The position numbers were made by a program, and so were the translations under genes. Shown here one piece after another: positions 31,919 through 40,952 of a stretch of 64,000 nt of DNA. The notes beneath the pieces were generated by a model that searched no databases, was not told the origin of the DNA, and worked only from the letters and a program-made list of their open reading frames with translations. Positions within the stretch are counted from its first letter, which is position 1, and every line of letters begins with the position of its first letter. This DNA comes from Micropruina sp. (lineage in GTDB: Bacteria > Actinomycetota > Actinomycetes > Propionibacteriales > Propionibacteriaceae), in the NCBI GenBank assembly GCA_016716635.1, contig JADJVZ010000013.1, positions 62,001 through 126,000 on the forward strand, given 5' to 3'.

Positions 31919-34581
31919 GCTACCGAGCCGCCGAGAGTGCCGAGGACGGCAGCGTCGAACCAGAGAATCATCGCGATCCCCACGAGCCCGCCGAGGAGGC
32001 CAAGGGTCGCGGCTTGGAGGGCGAGCATGCGGGTGAGCGTGGTCGCTGTCCAGCCGACGGCCGTGAGGGTGGCCAATTCGCTACCGCGTTCCCGGATTTC
32101 GATCGCCAGCGCATGTGAAACGCCGACACCGGCTAGCAGCAGCATGCCGGCGGTGGCGGCGAGGTCAGGGCCCTGGACCTGAAGGGTGAGCGCGTCACCA
32201 AGCAGGGTGCCGGCTGCTCTGCCGGAGAAGTCGTGCTGGATGGTCCACAGCACCCCGAGGGCTGCGGTGGCTGTGCCGAGGGCGAGGATCGCCAGGGTGG
32301 AGCGTCCCCAGCCGAGTCGGACGGCGCGCATCGCCATGCCGGCCACTCCGAAGACGCCGCCACGCCGTCCTCGTCGCGTACGGGCGCCGGTGGCGAAGGT
32401 GGCCGCCATCGCGGGGACGCTGGAGGCGAAGAGGGCGGGCGTGGTGGCCGCCAGCAGACCGACCGCGAGGGCTGCCGGGATCGCCCACGCCATCTGGGTG
32501 GGGTTCAACGCCAACCCGAACAGGCTCGTGACGGTGGCTGCGAGTCCCGCGCCGAGGAGGCCCGCAGCAAGGCTGACGAGGGCGACGCCGCCCATGATCC
32601 AGGCGAAGATGTTCCAGCCGGTCCAGCCCACGGTGCGTAGCACCCCGATGTGGCGTCGGCGGGAGCGGACTTGGGCGAAGACTGCGTTGTTGACCACGAC
32701 TCCGGAGACCACCAGGATGCCGGTGTTGAGGAGCAGGGTTTTGCGGTCGGCTGCGGCGATGAGTTGGACGGCGACGCCTTTTTTGACCCATTGGTCGTTG
32801 ATGACCAGGGCTGGTCGTCCGTGGGCGCCGGCGGGTACGGCGATGCGGACCGAGGCTGGTGAGGCGCCCACCATGATGTCGACGGTGAGGCCGGTGGCTT
32901 TGGCGATGTCTTCGGCCACCACGCGGACTCGTTCGCGTGCCGCCGCGTCGAAGCCGCTGACCCCGGACACGCGTACCCGGATGGCCGACAGGGGCGCCTC
33001 ACCGACGGGCGCCAAAGCCTCGCCTTGGATGCTGTTCGGGATCCGAGACCCCCACGTTCCGGAAGCGCCCGCGGCGGTGAAGGCCATCAATCCGTCGAGG
33101 GTGGTGAGCATCATGGCGGCCGGTTGTACGTAGCCCCCGACGATGGGTGTGGGTTGCCAGGCACGATTGCCCAGGGCGGCTTGGGAGGCAGCATCGGCGC
33201 CGGTGGGTAGGTCGAAGCCGGTGATCCCGGTTGGTACTCGGCCCAGCGAGGGGTCGGCCAGTCGGGAGGCGTCGAATGTTCCTTGTTTCACCAGGGTCAC
33301 TCCGAGCACAGGGTCGCTGGCTTCCGAGGACAGGGCGTAGTCGCGTTGCGTGCGCAGGGGGGTGTCGATCACACCGAGGGTGTCTCCATCGCTGGTGGGC
33401 TTTTGAGTCTGTGCTTGCAGGGTGCCGTTCGCGTCGGTCGCGAACGTGAGCCCCGAGACCCGTGTGATGAACGTCATGCCCGCCGCGTACGGGGCGCCGT
33501 TGGTGGTGGGCGTCGACATGTCTGCGACAAACGTGGTGAAGGCAGCATCGGAGGCCAGCGAGGCCGTGGCCACTGTGACGGCTTTCGAGTCGTCGACCTT
33601 GGGGGTGACTTGCGTGGTGCCGTCCAGTTGTCCGGCGACCTCGGCTGCGGCTGCGTCGCCACCCAGGTTGTCGGTTTGGTAGCTGGCTGTGACCTCAACC
33701 CCCGGGGCATTCGAGACCAATACCGGCACCGCGGTGGCGGGCTTGGTTCCCGCAGCAGTGGTGATTGGTCGGGTGGTCAAAGCACCTGAGGTGAGATAGC
33801 CACCGGAGGTGACACTCTTGTCGAGACCCGTTAAGGCGGCCTCCGACGCCGGATCAACAGCTGCCAGCACATACTGCAACGGGAACGGCTGCCCCAGTTC
33901 CGCGCTCCGCAGACCCACACACGGTTCCGTGGCCTCGCATAACCCGTCCCGCAATGAAATCAGCTGGTAAGGGGCCGGGGCCATAGCAAAGTAGTGGATG
34001 CGGGTGCTGCCGTCCGGCATGGCCTCCAGGTAAGCCGCCTTGCGTTCGTTGGGCCCGGAACCGAAAAAGTCACCATTGCGCCAGGTCACCGGATTCGGGG
34101 TCACGTAATACAGCTGCGGGACGGCCACCGCACTCGCCCCGTTGTCATAGCGATACGTCGTGGTCACCCGCACCAACGTGGGTGCGCTGATCGACGAGAA
34201 CAACGAACGCGCATCCACCGTCGTGCCCGCCGACGCGGACGCCCACCCCACCAACCCGATCGGGGCTGCCACCTCCACTCCGGGGATCTCCTTCACCGCA
34301 GCCCATTGATCCATGGTGATGCCGGACTCATACGACGACAGAAAGTCCGGCTGAACGAGGTTCAGTTGCTCCTCCACCTGCGAACGGGCGCGCGCCGGAC
34401 GAATCAAGATGTCATAAACCCCGCGGGAGTTCGCCACCACCGTGTCGGTGGTCTGCAACTGGGTGGTCACCGATTGGGCCGTCAAAATCGAGAACCCCGA
34501 CGACGCCACCACCAAGGTCACCAGCAACACCCACCACCGCTGACCGACGGTCAGCAGGTCGCGAGCAATCCAGCGCCACAT
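31804..34581 (-). CDS. MacB/FtsX-type ABC exporter permease, copy A
   Basis: Membrane protein of 925 residues. TM1 is near residues 15-37 (WWVLLVTLVVASSGFSIL), a large extracytoplasmic domain covers about 45-640, and FtsX-type helices follow (about 650-740, 770-800, 815-925) in two sets, so it has the 8-10-TM layout of large actinobacterial FtsX permeases. LRTVGWTGWNIFAWIMGGVAL is the coupling segment, repeated as LTAVGWTATTLTRMLALQ. ATG 34581 gives MWRWIARDLL, matching copy B. The ATPase gene lies 17 bases upstream. Copies A and B are tandem paralogs with a diverged outer domain and a 284-base identical core. Substrate unknown. Confidence 0.9.
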   Translation of the reverse strand: MWRWIARDLLTVGQRWWVLLVTLVVASSGFSILTAQSVTTQLQTTDTVVANSRGVYDILIRPARARSQVEEQLNLVQPDFLSSYESGITMDQWAAVKEIPGVEVAAPIGLVGWASASAGTTVDARSLFSSISAPTLVRVTTTYRYDNGASAVAVPQLYYVTPNPVTWRNGDFFGSGPNERKAAYLEAMPDGSTRIHYFAMAPAPYQLISLRDGLCEATEPCVGLRSAELGQPFPLQYVLAAVDPASEAALTGLDKSVTSGGYLTSGALTTRPITTAAGTKPATAVPVLVSNAPGVEVTASYQTDNLGGDAAAAEVAGQLDGTTQVTPKVDDSKAVTVATASLASDAAFTTFVADMSTPTTNGAPYAAGMTFITRVSGLTFATDANGTLQAQTQKPTSDGDTLGVIDTPLRTQRDYALSSEASDPVLGVTLVKQGTFDASRLADPSLGRVPTGITGFDLPTGADAASQAALGNRAWQPTPIVGGYVQPAAMMLTTLDGLMAFTAAGASGTWGSRIPNSIQGEALAPVGEAPLSAIRVRVSGVSGFDAAARERVRVVAEDIAKATGLTVDIMVGASPASVRIAVPAGAHGRPALVINDQWVKKGVAVQLIAAADRKTLLLNTGILVVSGVVVNNAVFAQVRSRRRHIGVLRTVGWTGWNIFAWIMGGVALVSLAAGLLGAGLAATVTSLFGLALNPTQMAWAIPAALAVGLLAATTPALFASSVPAMAATFATGARTRRGRRGGVFGVAGMAMRAVRLGWGRSTLAILALGTATAALGVLWTIQHDFSGRAAGTLLGDALTLQVQGPDLAATAGMLLLAGVGVSHALAIEIRERGSELATLTAVGWTATTLTRMLALQAATLGLLGGLVGIAMILWFDAAVLGTLGGSVAFTALLAGSVSILTALVGALLPAAQLQRLPAATVLAEE

Positions 34582-34597
34582 CAGCGCGTCACCCCCG

Positions 34598-35290
34598 TCA
34601 TGCCGATACCGCCGCGCTCGCCACGTCCGACACGATGACACCGTCCCGCAGGGACACCACCCGATCACAGCGGGCAGCGATGCCCACATCATGGGTGGCC
34701 AAGATCACACCCATCCCCATCGTTTCCCGCAAACTCAAGATCAGGTCCATGACCTCGGTGCCCGTCGCGGAATCCAACGCTCCGGTCGGCTCATCGGCCA
34801 GAAGCAAACTCGGATGATTCACCAGCGCCCGGGCGATCGCCACCCGTTGCTGCTGGCCACCGGACAACTGGGCCGGCGGCGATTTCAACCGGTCCCCCAA
34901 ACCCACCAGCGCGAGCAGTTCCGCGCCCCGCTCGGGTTTGTTGAACGTGGTCCGATAAGGGATCACCGGTGCCACCACATTGTCGAGCGCGTTCAGCATC
35001 GGGATCAGATTGAACCGCTGAAACACGAACCCGATGCTCCGGCGATACTCAGCCAAGGGACGACCCTTCAGCGCTGCCACATTCACACCGTTCACGACCA
35101 CCGAACCCGAGGACGGACGCTCCAACCCGGCCATCACATGCAGCAGCGTGGACTTCCCCGACCCGGAGGGGCCCACCAACGCCACGACCTCACCTTCGGC
35201 GATCGTCACGGAGACCCCCCGAAGCGCCCGCACTGGTTCACCCCCGGCCACACCAAATTCCTTGGTGACACCCTCCAGCACGACAGCCAT
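34598..35290 (-). CDS. ABC exporter ATPase (MacB/LolD type), copy A
   Basis: Cytoplasmic ATPase of 230 residues. Walker A GPSGSGKST at 40-48, signature LSGGQQQRV at 142-150, Walker B LLLADEPTGALDS at 162-174 and H-loop ATHD at 198-201 are intact. EPTGALDSATG is the usual mark of the MacB/LolD/FtsE branch. ATG 35290 gives MAVVLEGVTKEFG and follows GAGGAGGG. It is translated before permease A. Tandem paralog at 38530-39222, with the last residues differing. Confidence 0.95.
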   Translation of the reverse strand: MAVVLEGVTKEFGVAGGEPVRALRGVSVTIAEGEVVALVGPSGSGKSTLLHVMAGLERPSSGSVVVNGVNVAALKGRPLAEYRRSIGFVFQRFNLIPMLNALDNVVAPVIPYRTTFNKPERGAELLALVGLGDRLKSPPAQLSGGQQQRVAIARALVNHPSLLLADEPTGALDSATGTEVMDLILSLRETMGMGVILATHDVGIAARCDRVVSLRDGVIVSDVASAAVSA

Positions 35291-35485
35291 GAGCCCTCCT
35301 CTTTCCGTTCCGCGCCACCAGGCGCATGGCAGGGGCCGCCACGACTGAGCACCCCATCGAGCCTTGTCAGGCACGCAATCATCGGTCCTTCACCACACCG
35401 ACATATCGCACACTAGGTCTGCGGGGGGTCATGAACGCGCTCGCGCCACTCCTCGACTCGTCGAGTCGGCCACCCCGACGCGGAC
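35291..35485. promoter_or_regulatory. Upstream region of ABC exporter copy A
   Basis: Non-coding. The block CATATCGCACACTAGGTCTG (about 35399-35420) is almost the same at the matching place before copy B (about 39326-39348), both followed by GGGGGGTCATG. Conservation of this short block, against a diverging background, suggests a promoter or operator for the ATPase-permease operon. I could not assign a clear -35/-10 pair. Confidence 0.45.
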
Positions 35486-35545
35486 ATCACCTACGAGGTC
35501 CTCTGCCTCATCCCCGGCCGCCTCGGACAGTCCACCATCGGCTGA
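35486..35545 (+). pseudogene. Decayed remnant of the last 20 alr codons (unit boundary)
   Basis: Reads ITYEVLCLIPGRLGQSTIG and a stop, compared with ITYEVTCLITARVGRSTIG in alr. In frame but only 20 codons long. It sits between ABC unit A and ABC unit B and marks a duplication boundary. Confidence 0.8.
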
Positions 35546-35558
35546 GGTAAGCCACTGG

Positions 35559-35631
35559 TGCAACAAAACCCGCACTCAACGCCGAAATCGGAAAATGCCC
35601 ATTTTGGCCGTTGAGCGCGTGGATTGTTGCA
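35559..35631. repeat. 73-bp hairpin element, copy 1
   Basis: Arms 35559-35581 and 35609-35631 are imperfect 23-base complements (TGCAACAA at the outer end, CTCAACG inside), with a further inner AAAAT/ATTTT pairing. A second copy lies at 39501-39577 in the same relation to an alr remnant. It may act as terminator for permease B, which ends 24 bases to the right and is read leftward. Confidence 0.75.
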
Positions 35632-35654
35632 GTTGAGCCACTTACGCGTTCTGG

Positions 35655-38432
35655 CTATTCCTCCGCGAGGACGGTCGCTGCCGGGAGACGTTGGAGTTGG
35701 GCGGCGGGGAGGAGGGCACCCACCAGTGCCGTCAGAATGCTGACGCTACCGGCGAGGAGCGCCGTGAAAGCTACCGAGCCGCCGAGGGTGCCCAGGACGG
35801 CAGCGTCGAACCAGAGAATCATCGCGATCCCCACCAGTCCGCCGAGGAGGCCAAGGGTGGCGGCCTGAAGGGCGAGCATCCGGGTGAGCGTGGTCGCTGT
35901 CCAGCCGACGGCGGTGAGGGTAGCCAGTTCGCTGCCCCGCTCCCGAATCTCAATCGCCAGCGCATGGGAAACGCCGACACCGGCTAGCAGCAGCATGCCG
36001 GCGGTGGCGGCGAGGTCAGGGCCCTGGACCTGGAGGGTGAGCGCGTCGCCGAGGAGGGTGCCGGCTGCTCTGCCGGAGAAGTCGTGCTGGATGGTCCACA
36101 GCACCCCGAGGGCGGCGGTGGCTGTGCCGAGCGCGAGGATCGCCAGGGTGGAGCGTCCCCACCCGAGCCGGACGGCCCGCAGCGCCATGCCGGCGACCCC
36201 GAAGACGCCGCCGCGTCGCCCGCGTCTCGTGCGGGCGCCGGTGGCGAAGGTGGCCGCCATCGCGGGGACGCTGGAGGCGAAGATGGCGGGCGTGGTGGCT
36301 GCTAGTAGACCGACTGCTAGGGCTGCGGGGATTGCCCAGGCCATCTGGGTGGGGTTCAAGGCCAACCCGAACAGGCTCGTGACGGTGGCTGCGAGTCCCG
36401 CGCCGAGGAGGCCCGCAGCAAGGCTGACGAGGGCGACGCCGCCCATGATCCAGGCGAAGATGTTCCAGCCGGTCCAGCCCACGGTGCGTAGCACCCCGAT
36501 GTGGCGTCGGCGGGAGCGGACTTGGGCGAAGACTGCGTTGTTGACCACGACTCCGGAGACCACCAGGATGCCGGTGTTGAGGAGCAGGGTTTTGCGGTCG
36601 GCTGCGGCGATGAGTTGGACGGCGACGCCTTTTTTGACCCATTGATCATTGATGACCAGTGCTGGTCGTCCGTGGGCTCCGGCGGGTACGGCGATGCGGA
36701 CCGAGGCTGGTGAGGCGCCCATCATGATGTCGACGGTGAGGCCGGTGGCTTTGGCGATGTCTTCGGCCACCACGCGGACTCGTTCCCGTGCCGCCGCGTC
36801 GAAGCCGCTGACCCCGGACACGCGTACCCGGATTGCCGACAGGGGCGCCTCTGCCACGGGCGCCAAAGACTCGCCTTGGATGCTGTTGGGGATTTGGGAC
36901 AGCCACATACCCGAAGCTCCCGCGGCTGTGAAGGCCGTCAATCCGTCGAGGGTGGTGAGCATCATGGCGGCCGGTTGTACGTAGCCCATGACGCTGGGTG
37001 TGGGCTGCCAGGCACGATTGCCCAGGGCGGTTTGGGAGGCAGCATCGGCGCCGGTCGGCAGGTCGAAGCCGGTGATCCCGGTTGGTACCCGGCCCAGCGA
37101 CGGGTCGGCCAGTCGGGAGGCGTCGAACGTCCCCTGCTTCACCAGGGTCACCCCTCCCACAGGGTCGCCGGCTTCCCAGGTGAGGATGTAGTCCCGTTGG
37201 GTGCGCAGAGGGGTGTCTATCACGCCGGGGGTGTCCTCGCCGCTGGTGGGCTTTTGGGTCTGTGCTTGCAGGGTGCCGCTCGCGTCGGTGGCGAAGGTGA
37301 GCCCCGAGACCCGTGTGATCGAGGTCATGCCCGCCGCGTACGGGGCGCCGTTGGTGGTGGGGGTCGACATGTCAGCGACGAACGTGGCGAAGGCAGCATC
37401 GGAGGCGACTGATGCCGTGGCCACTTTGACGGCTTTCGAGTCGTCGACCTTCGGCGTGACTTGCGTGGTGCCGTCCAGTTGTCCGGCGACCTCGGCGGCG
37501 GCCGCCTCGCCACCCAGGTCGTCGGTTTGGTAGCTGGCGGTGACCTCGACCCCAGGGGCATTAGAGACCAGCACCGGCACGGCCGTGGCGAGCTTGGTTC
37601 CCACGGAGGTGGTGATCGGGTGGGTCGTTAAAGCACCAGAAGTGAGATAGCCACCCGAGGTGACACTCTTGTCGAGACTCGTTAAGGCGGCCTCCGAGGC
37701 CGGATCAACGGCGGCCAGCACATACTGCAACGGGAACGGCTGCCCCAGCTTCGTGCTCCGTGTAGCACCACACGGCTCCGTGGCCAGGCACGGCCCGTCC
37801 CGCAACGAAATCAGGTGGTACGGCAGGGGGTCCGTGGCTATGTAGTGGATGCGGGTGGTGCCGTCCGGCATGGCCTCCAGGTAGGCCGCTTTGTGGTCAT
37901 TGGGCCCCGAACCGGACATGTCACCATTGCGCCAGGTCACCGGATTCGGGGTCACGTAATACAGCTGCGGGACGGCCACCGCACTCGCCCCGTTGTCATA
38001 GCGATACGTCGTGGTCACCCGGACCAACGTGGGTGCAGTGATCGACGAGAACAGCGAACGCGCATCCACCGTTGTGCCCGCCGACACGGACGCCCACCCC
38101 ACCAACCCGATCGGGGCCGCCACCTCAACCCCGGGAATCTTCTTCACCGCAGCCCATTGATCCATCGTGATGTCCGACTCATACGACGACAGAAAGTCCG
38201 GCTGAACCAGATTCAGCTGCTCCTCCACCTGCGAACGGGCGCGCGCCGGACGAATCAAGATGTCATAAACCCCGCGGGAGTTCGCCACCACCGTGTCGGT
38301 GGTCTGCAACTGGGTGGTCACCGACTGAGCCGTCAAAATCGAGAACCCCGACGACGCCACCACCAAGGTCACCAGCAACACCCACCACCGTTGGCCCGCG
38401 GTCAGCAGGTCTCGAACTGTCCAGCGCCACAT
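35655..38432 (-). CDS. MacB/FtsX-type ABC exporter permease, copy B
   Basis: Membrane protein of 925 residues, the same length and layout as copy A: TM1 near 15-37, outer domain about 45-640, then FtsX-type helices. The outer domain has local clusters of substitutions against copy A (for example IHYIATDPLPYHLISLRDG against IHYFAMAPAPYQLISLRDG), while the core around LRTVGWTGWNIFAWI is identical in protein and DNA. The start is MWRWTVRDLL. Spacing to the ATPase gene is 97 bases, compared with 16 in copy A. The two units may export related but distinct substrates. A hairpin follows the stop. Confidence 0.9.
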   Translation of the reverse strand: MWRWTVRDLLTAGQRWWVLLVTLVVASSGFSILTAQSVTTQLQTTDTVVANSRGVYDILIRPARARSQVEEQLNLVQPDFLSSYESDITMDQWAAVKKIPGVEVAAPIGLVGWASVSAGTTVDARSLFSSITAPTLVRVTTTYRYDNGASAVAVPQLYYVTPNPVTWRNGDMSGSGPNDHKAAYLEAMPDGTTRIHYIATDPLPYHLISLRDGPCLATEPCGATRSTKLGQPFPLQYVLAAVDPASEAALTSLDKSVTSGGYLTSGALTTHPITTSVGTKLATAVPVLVSNAPGVEVTASYQTDDLGGEAAAAEVAGQLDGTTQVTPKVDDSKAVKVATASVASDAAFATFVADMSTPTTNGAPYAAGMTSITRVSGLTFATDASGTLQAQTQKPTSGEDTPGVIDTPLRTQRDYILTWEAGDPVGGVTLVKQGTFDASRLADPSLGRVPTGITGFDLPTGADAASQTALGNRAWQPTPSVMGYVQPAAMMLTTLDGLTAFTAAGASGMWLSQIPNSIQGESLAPVAEAPLSAIRVRVSGVSGFDAAARERVRVVAEDIAKATGLTVDIMMGASPASVRIAVPAGAHGRPALVINDQWVKKGVAVQLIAAADRKTLLLNTGILVVSGVVVNNAVFAQVRSRRRHIGVLRTVGWTGWNIFAWIMGGVALVSLAAGLLGAGLAATVTSLFGLALNPTQMAWAIPAALAVGLLAATTPAIFASSVPAMAATFATGARTRRGRRGGVFGVAGMALRAVRLGWGRSTLAILALGTATAALGVLWTIQHDFSGRAAGTLLGDALTLQVQGPDLAATAGMLLLAGVGVSHALAIEIRERGSELATLTAVGWTATTLTRMLALQAATLGLLGGLVGIAMILWFDAAVLGTLGGSVAFTALLAGSVSILTALVGALLPAAQLQRLPAATVLAEE

Positions 38433-38529
38433 CAGTGGATCAGACCTGCCGCGACAACACCGCCACGTGAGCGTTCACTCTCGATATCGCCGTGGCGGCG
38501 GGATGAGTCCGCCCTCCCACCCGTGCACG

Positions 38530-39222
38530 TCATGCTGCCGTCACCGCGCTCGCCACGTCCGAAACGATGACACCGTCCCGCAGGGAGACCACCCGATCAC
38601 AGCGAGAGGCAATCCCCACATCATGGGTGGCCAAGATCACACCCATCCCCATCGTTTCCCGCAAACTCAAGATCAGGTCCATGACGTCGGCGCCCGTCGC
38701 TGAATCCAAAGCTCCGGTCGGCTCATCGGCAAGCAGCAAACTCGGATGATTCACCAGCGCCCGGGCGATCGCCACCCGCTGCTGCTGGCCACCGGACAAC
38801 TGGGCCGGCGGCGACTTCAACCGGTCCCCCAAACCCACCAAAGCCAGAAGCTCCGCCCCCCGCTCGGGTTTGTTGAACGTCGCCCGATAGGGGATCACCG
38901 GCGCCACCACATTGTCGAGCGCGTTCAGCATCGGGATCAGATTGAACCGCTGAAACACGAACCCGATGCTGCGGCGATACTCAGCCAACGGACGCCCCTT
39001 GAGGACGCCCACGTTCACACCATTGACCCCGACAGAACCGTCCGTAGGGCGATCCAACCCAGCCATCAAATGCAACAGGGTGGACTTCCCCGACCCGGAG
39101 GGGCCCACCAACGCCACGACCTCACCCTCGGCGATCGTCAATGACACTCCCCGAAGCGCCCGAACTGGTTCACCCCCGGCCACACCAAATTCCTTAGTGA
39201 CGCCCTCCAGCACGATGGCCAT
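38530..39222 (-). CDS. ABC exporter ATPase (MacB/LolD type), copy B
   Basis: ATPase of 230 residues, near-identical to copy A. All nucleotide-binding motifs are intact (GPSGSGKST, LSGGQQQRV, LLLADEPTGALDS, ATHD). Differences from copy A cluster around residues 57-77 (LDRPTDGSVGVNGVNVGVLK against LERPSSGSVVVNGVNVAALK). It starts ATG 39222 after GGAGGG. Since it is intact, both exporters are probably functional, and either ATPase might serve either permease. Confidence 0.95.
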   Translation of the reverse strand: MAIVLEGVTKEFGVAGGEPVRALRGVSLTIAEGEVVALVGPSGSGKSTLLHLMAGLDRPTDGSVGVNGVNVGVLKGRPLAEYRRSIGFVFQRFNLIPMLNALDNVVAPVIPYRATFNKPERGAELLALVGLGDRLKSPPAQLSGGQQQRVAIARALVNHPSLLLADEPTGALDSATGADVMDLILSLRETMGMGVILATHDVGIASRCDRVVSLRDGVIVSDVASAVTAA

Positions 39223-39429
39223 GAGCCCTCCTATTCAACTCCGCGCTACCAGGCGCAAGGCAAAGGTTCGCCGCGACTCAGCACCCCATCGAGCCTTGTC
39301 AGGCAGCAATCATGGATCCTTCATCCAGGTGACGTATCGCACACTAGGTCTGTGGGGGGTCATGGACGGCCCTTGCGCGGCTCCGTCGACTCGTCGATCC
39401 GGCGTCGAGTTGGTCGGCCCGAGGCAGAG
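39223..39429. promoter_or_regulatory. Upstream region of ABC exporter copy B
   Basis: Non-coding and homologous to 35291-35485, including the conserved block with GCACACTAGGTCTG and GGGGGGTCATG at about 39326-39365. Probably the promoter region of ABC unit B. Confidence 0.45.
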
Positions 39430-39487
39430 ATCACCCAAGGTCCTCTCCCTGATCACCAACCGCGTCCGACGGTCCACGATCGGCTGA
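39430..39487 (+). pseudogene. Decayed, frameshifted remnant of the alr 3' end (unit boundary)
   Basis: 58 bases that match the last 60 of alr with a 2-base loss near the start and scattered changes; the final CGATCGGCTGA is intact. It lies just beyond ABC unit B, where a third boundary remnant is expected. Confidence 0.75.
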
Positions 39488-39500
39488 GGTGCGCCGCTGG

Positions 39501-39577
39501 TGCAACAAATCCCGCAGTCAACGCCGAAACGGGGGCTTATTGGGCAGTTTTGACCGTTGAGCGCGTGGATTGTTGCA
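39501..39577. repeat. 77-bp hairpin element, copy 2
   Basis: Arms 39501-39523 and 39555-39577 are imperfect 23-base complements. The outer and right arms are nearly the same as in the copy at 35559-35631; the loop differs. No gene ends next to it, so a terminator role is doubtful for this copy. The remaining 39578-39758 shows a possible TAGGCT -10 (39718-39723) for the aminotransferase and nothing else. Confidence 0.7.
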
Positions 39578-39758
39578 GTTCGTTCATCCCGAACACTCCC
39601 ATCGAGAGATGCTGCCAAGGTGAAACTGTGCTCAGCTCACCCCCGCCCGGCCGTTTCGTGAGACCAGCCACTCACCATCTGGACGCGTGCCCTACGCCCT
39701 CGAAGATCAGCCCCGGGTAGGCTTGCCCGGACCTCAGAACCCAAAGGTAGGTAGGCGC

Positions 39759-40952
39759 ATGTCTTTGTTCGACGCTGTCGAGTTGGCCCCCCGTGATCCG
39801 ATTCTCGGACTGAACGAGGCGTTCGCCGCCGACACGAACCCGAACAAGGTGAACCTCGGTGTCGGGGTGTACTTCGATGCGAGTGGCAAGCTACCGCTGC
39901 TGGAGTGCGTGAAGACCGCCGAGGACGCGCTCACCGCCAAGCACAACGCCCGCGGCTACCTGCCCATCGACGGCATCGCCGCTTACGACGCCGGGGTGAA
40001 GTCCCTGGTGTTTGGGGCCGACAGCGATGTCGTGAAGGACGGACGCGTCGTCACCGTCCAGGCCCTCGGCGGCACCGGGGGACTGAAGATCGGCGCGGAC
40101 TTCCTCCGCACGCTCGACCCCAACGCCACGATCCTGATCTCCGACCCGTCGTGGGAGAACCACCTCGCGCTGTTCACGCGCGCCGGCTTCACCGTCGGCA
40201 GCTATCGCTACTACGACGCGGCCGTGCGCGGCATCGACTTCGAAGGCATGATCGCCGACCTCGAGGCCGCCGCCCCGGGCACGATCGTCGTCCTGCACGC
40301 CTGCTGCCACAACCCGACCGGCTACGACCTCACCCCCGCCCAGTGGGATCGCGTGGTCGCCACAGTCACCGCCCGCGGGCTGGTGCCCTTCCTCGACATG
40401 GCCTACCAGGGCTTCTCCGAGGGGCTCGCCGAGGACGGCGCCGTGGTCGCCAAGTTCGTCGCGACCGGACGGGATTTCCTCGTCTCGACCTCGTTCTCGA
40501 AGTCGTTTAGCCTCTACGGCGAGCGGGTCGGCGCCCTGTCGATCGTGTGCGCGGACGCCGACGAGGCCAAGCGCGTGCTCTCGCAGGTCAAGATCGTCAT
40601 CCGGACGAACTTCTCCAACCCGCCCACCCATGGCGCGGCGCTGGTGGCGACCGTCCTCGGCGACCCCGAGCTGCGGGCGCTGTGGGAGTCCGAACTGGGC
40701 GGCATGCGCACGCGGATCAAGGCCATGCGCAAGGCGCTCGTGGACGGTCTCGAAGCCGCCGGCGTCGAGGGCATGGGCTTCATCACCGACCAGGTCGGCA
40801 TGTTCAGCTACTCCGGCCTCACGGTGGAGCAGATGCAACGACTGCGCTCTGAGTACGGCGTTTACGGGACGGACGCCGGCCGCATGTGCGTGGCGGCCCT
40901 CAACGACAGCAACCTCGATTGGGTGATCAAGGCCATCGCGGCGGTGTCGTGA
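39759..40952 (+). CDS. Aspartate / aromatic amino acid aminotransferase
   Basis: PLP enzyme of 397 residues in the class I (Ia, AspC/TyrB) group, opening MSLFDAVELAPRDPILGLNEAFAAD. It carries NLGVGVYFDASGKLPLLECV near residue 33, the DPSWENH loop near 129, HACCHNPTGYD near 183, and the PLP Lys near 248 in STSFSKSFSLYGERVG. ATG 39759 follows AAAGGTAGGTAGG. It should interconvert aspartate and oxaloacetate, perhaps with aromatic side activity. The stop overlaps the DUF2461 start (ATGA). Confidence 0.94.
   Translation: MSLFDAVELAPRDPILGLNEAFAADTNPNKVNLGVGVYFDASGKLPLLECVKTAEDALTAKHNARGYLPIDGIAAYDAGVKSLVFGADSDVVKDGRVVTVQALGGTGGLKIGADFLRTLDPNATILISDPSWENHLALFTRAGFTVGSYRYYDAAVRGIDFEGMIADLEAAAPGTIVVLHACCHNPTGYDLTPAQWDRVVATVTARGLVPFLDMAYQGFSEGLAEDGAVVAKFVATGRDFLVSTSFSKSFSLYGERVGALSIVCADADEAKRVLSQVKIVIRTNFSNPPTHGAALVATVLGDPELRALWESELGGMRTRIKAMRKALVDGLEAAGVEGMGFITDQVGMFSYSGLTVEQMQRLRSEYGVYGTDAGRMCVAALNDSNLDWVIKAIAAVS

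Noticed and set aside
31804..39222. Duplicate ABC exporter units as an assembly error.
   Set aside because: The copies differ throughout the outer domains, the ATPases and the spacers (16 against 97 bases), so they are real paralogs. The identical 284-base tract alone is not enough to suspect misassembly.
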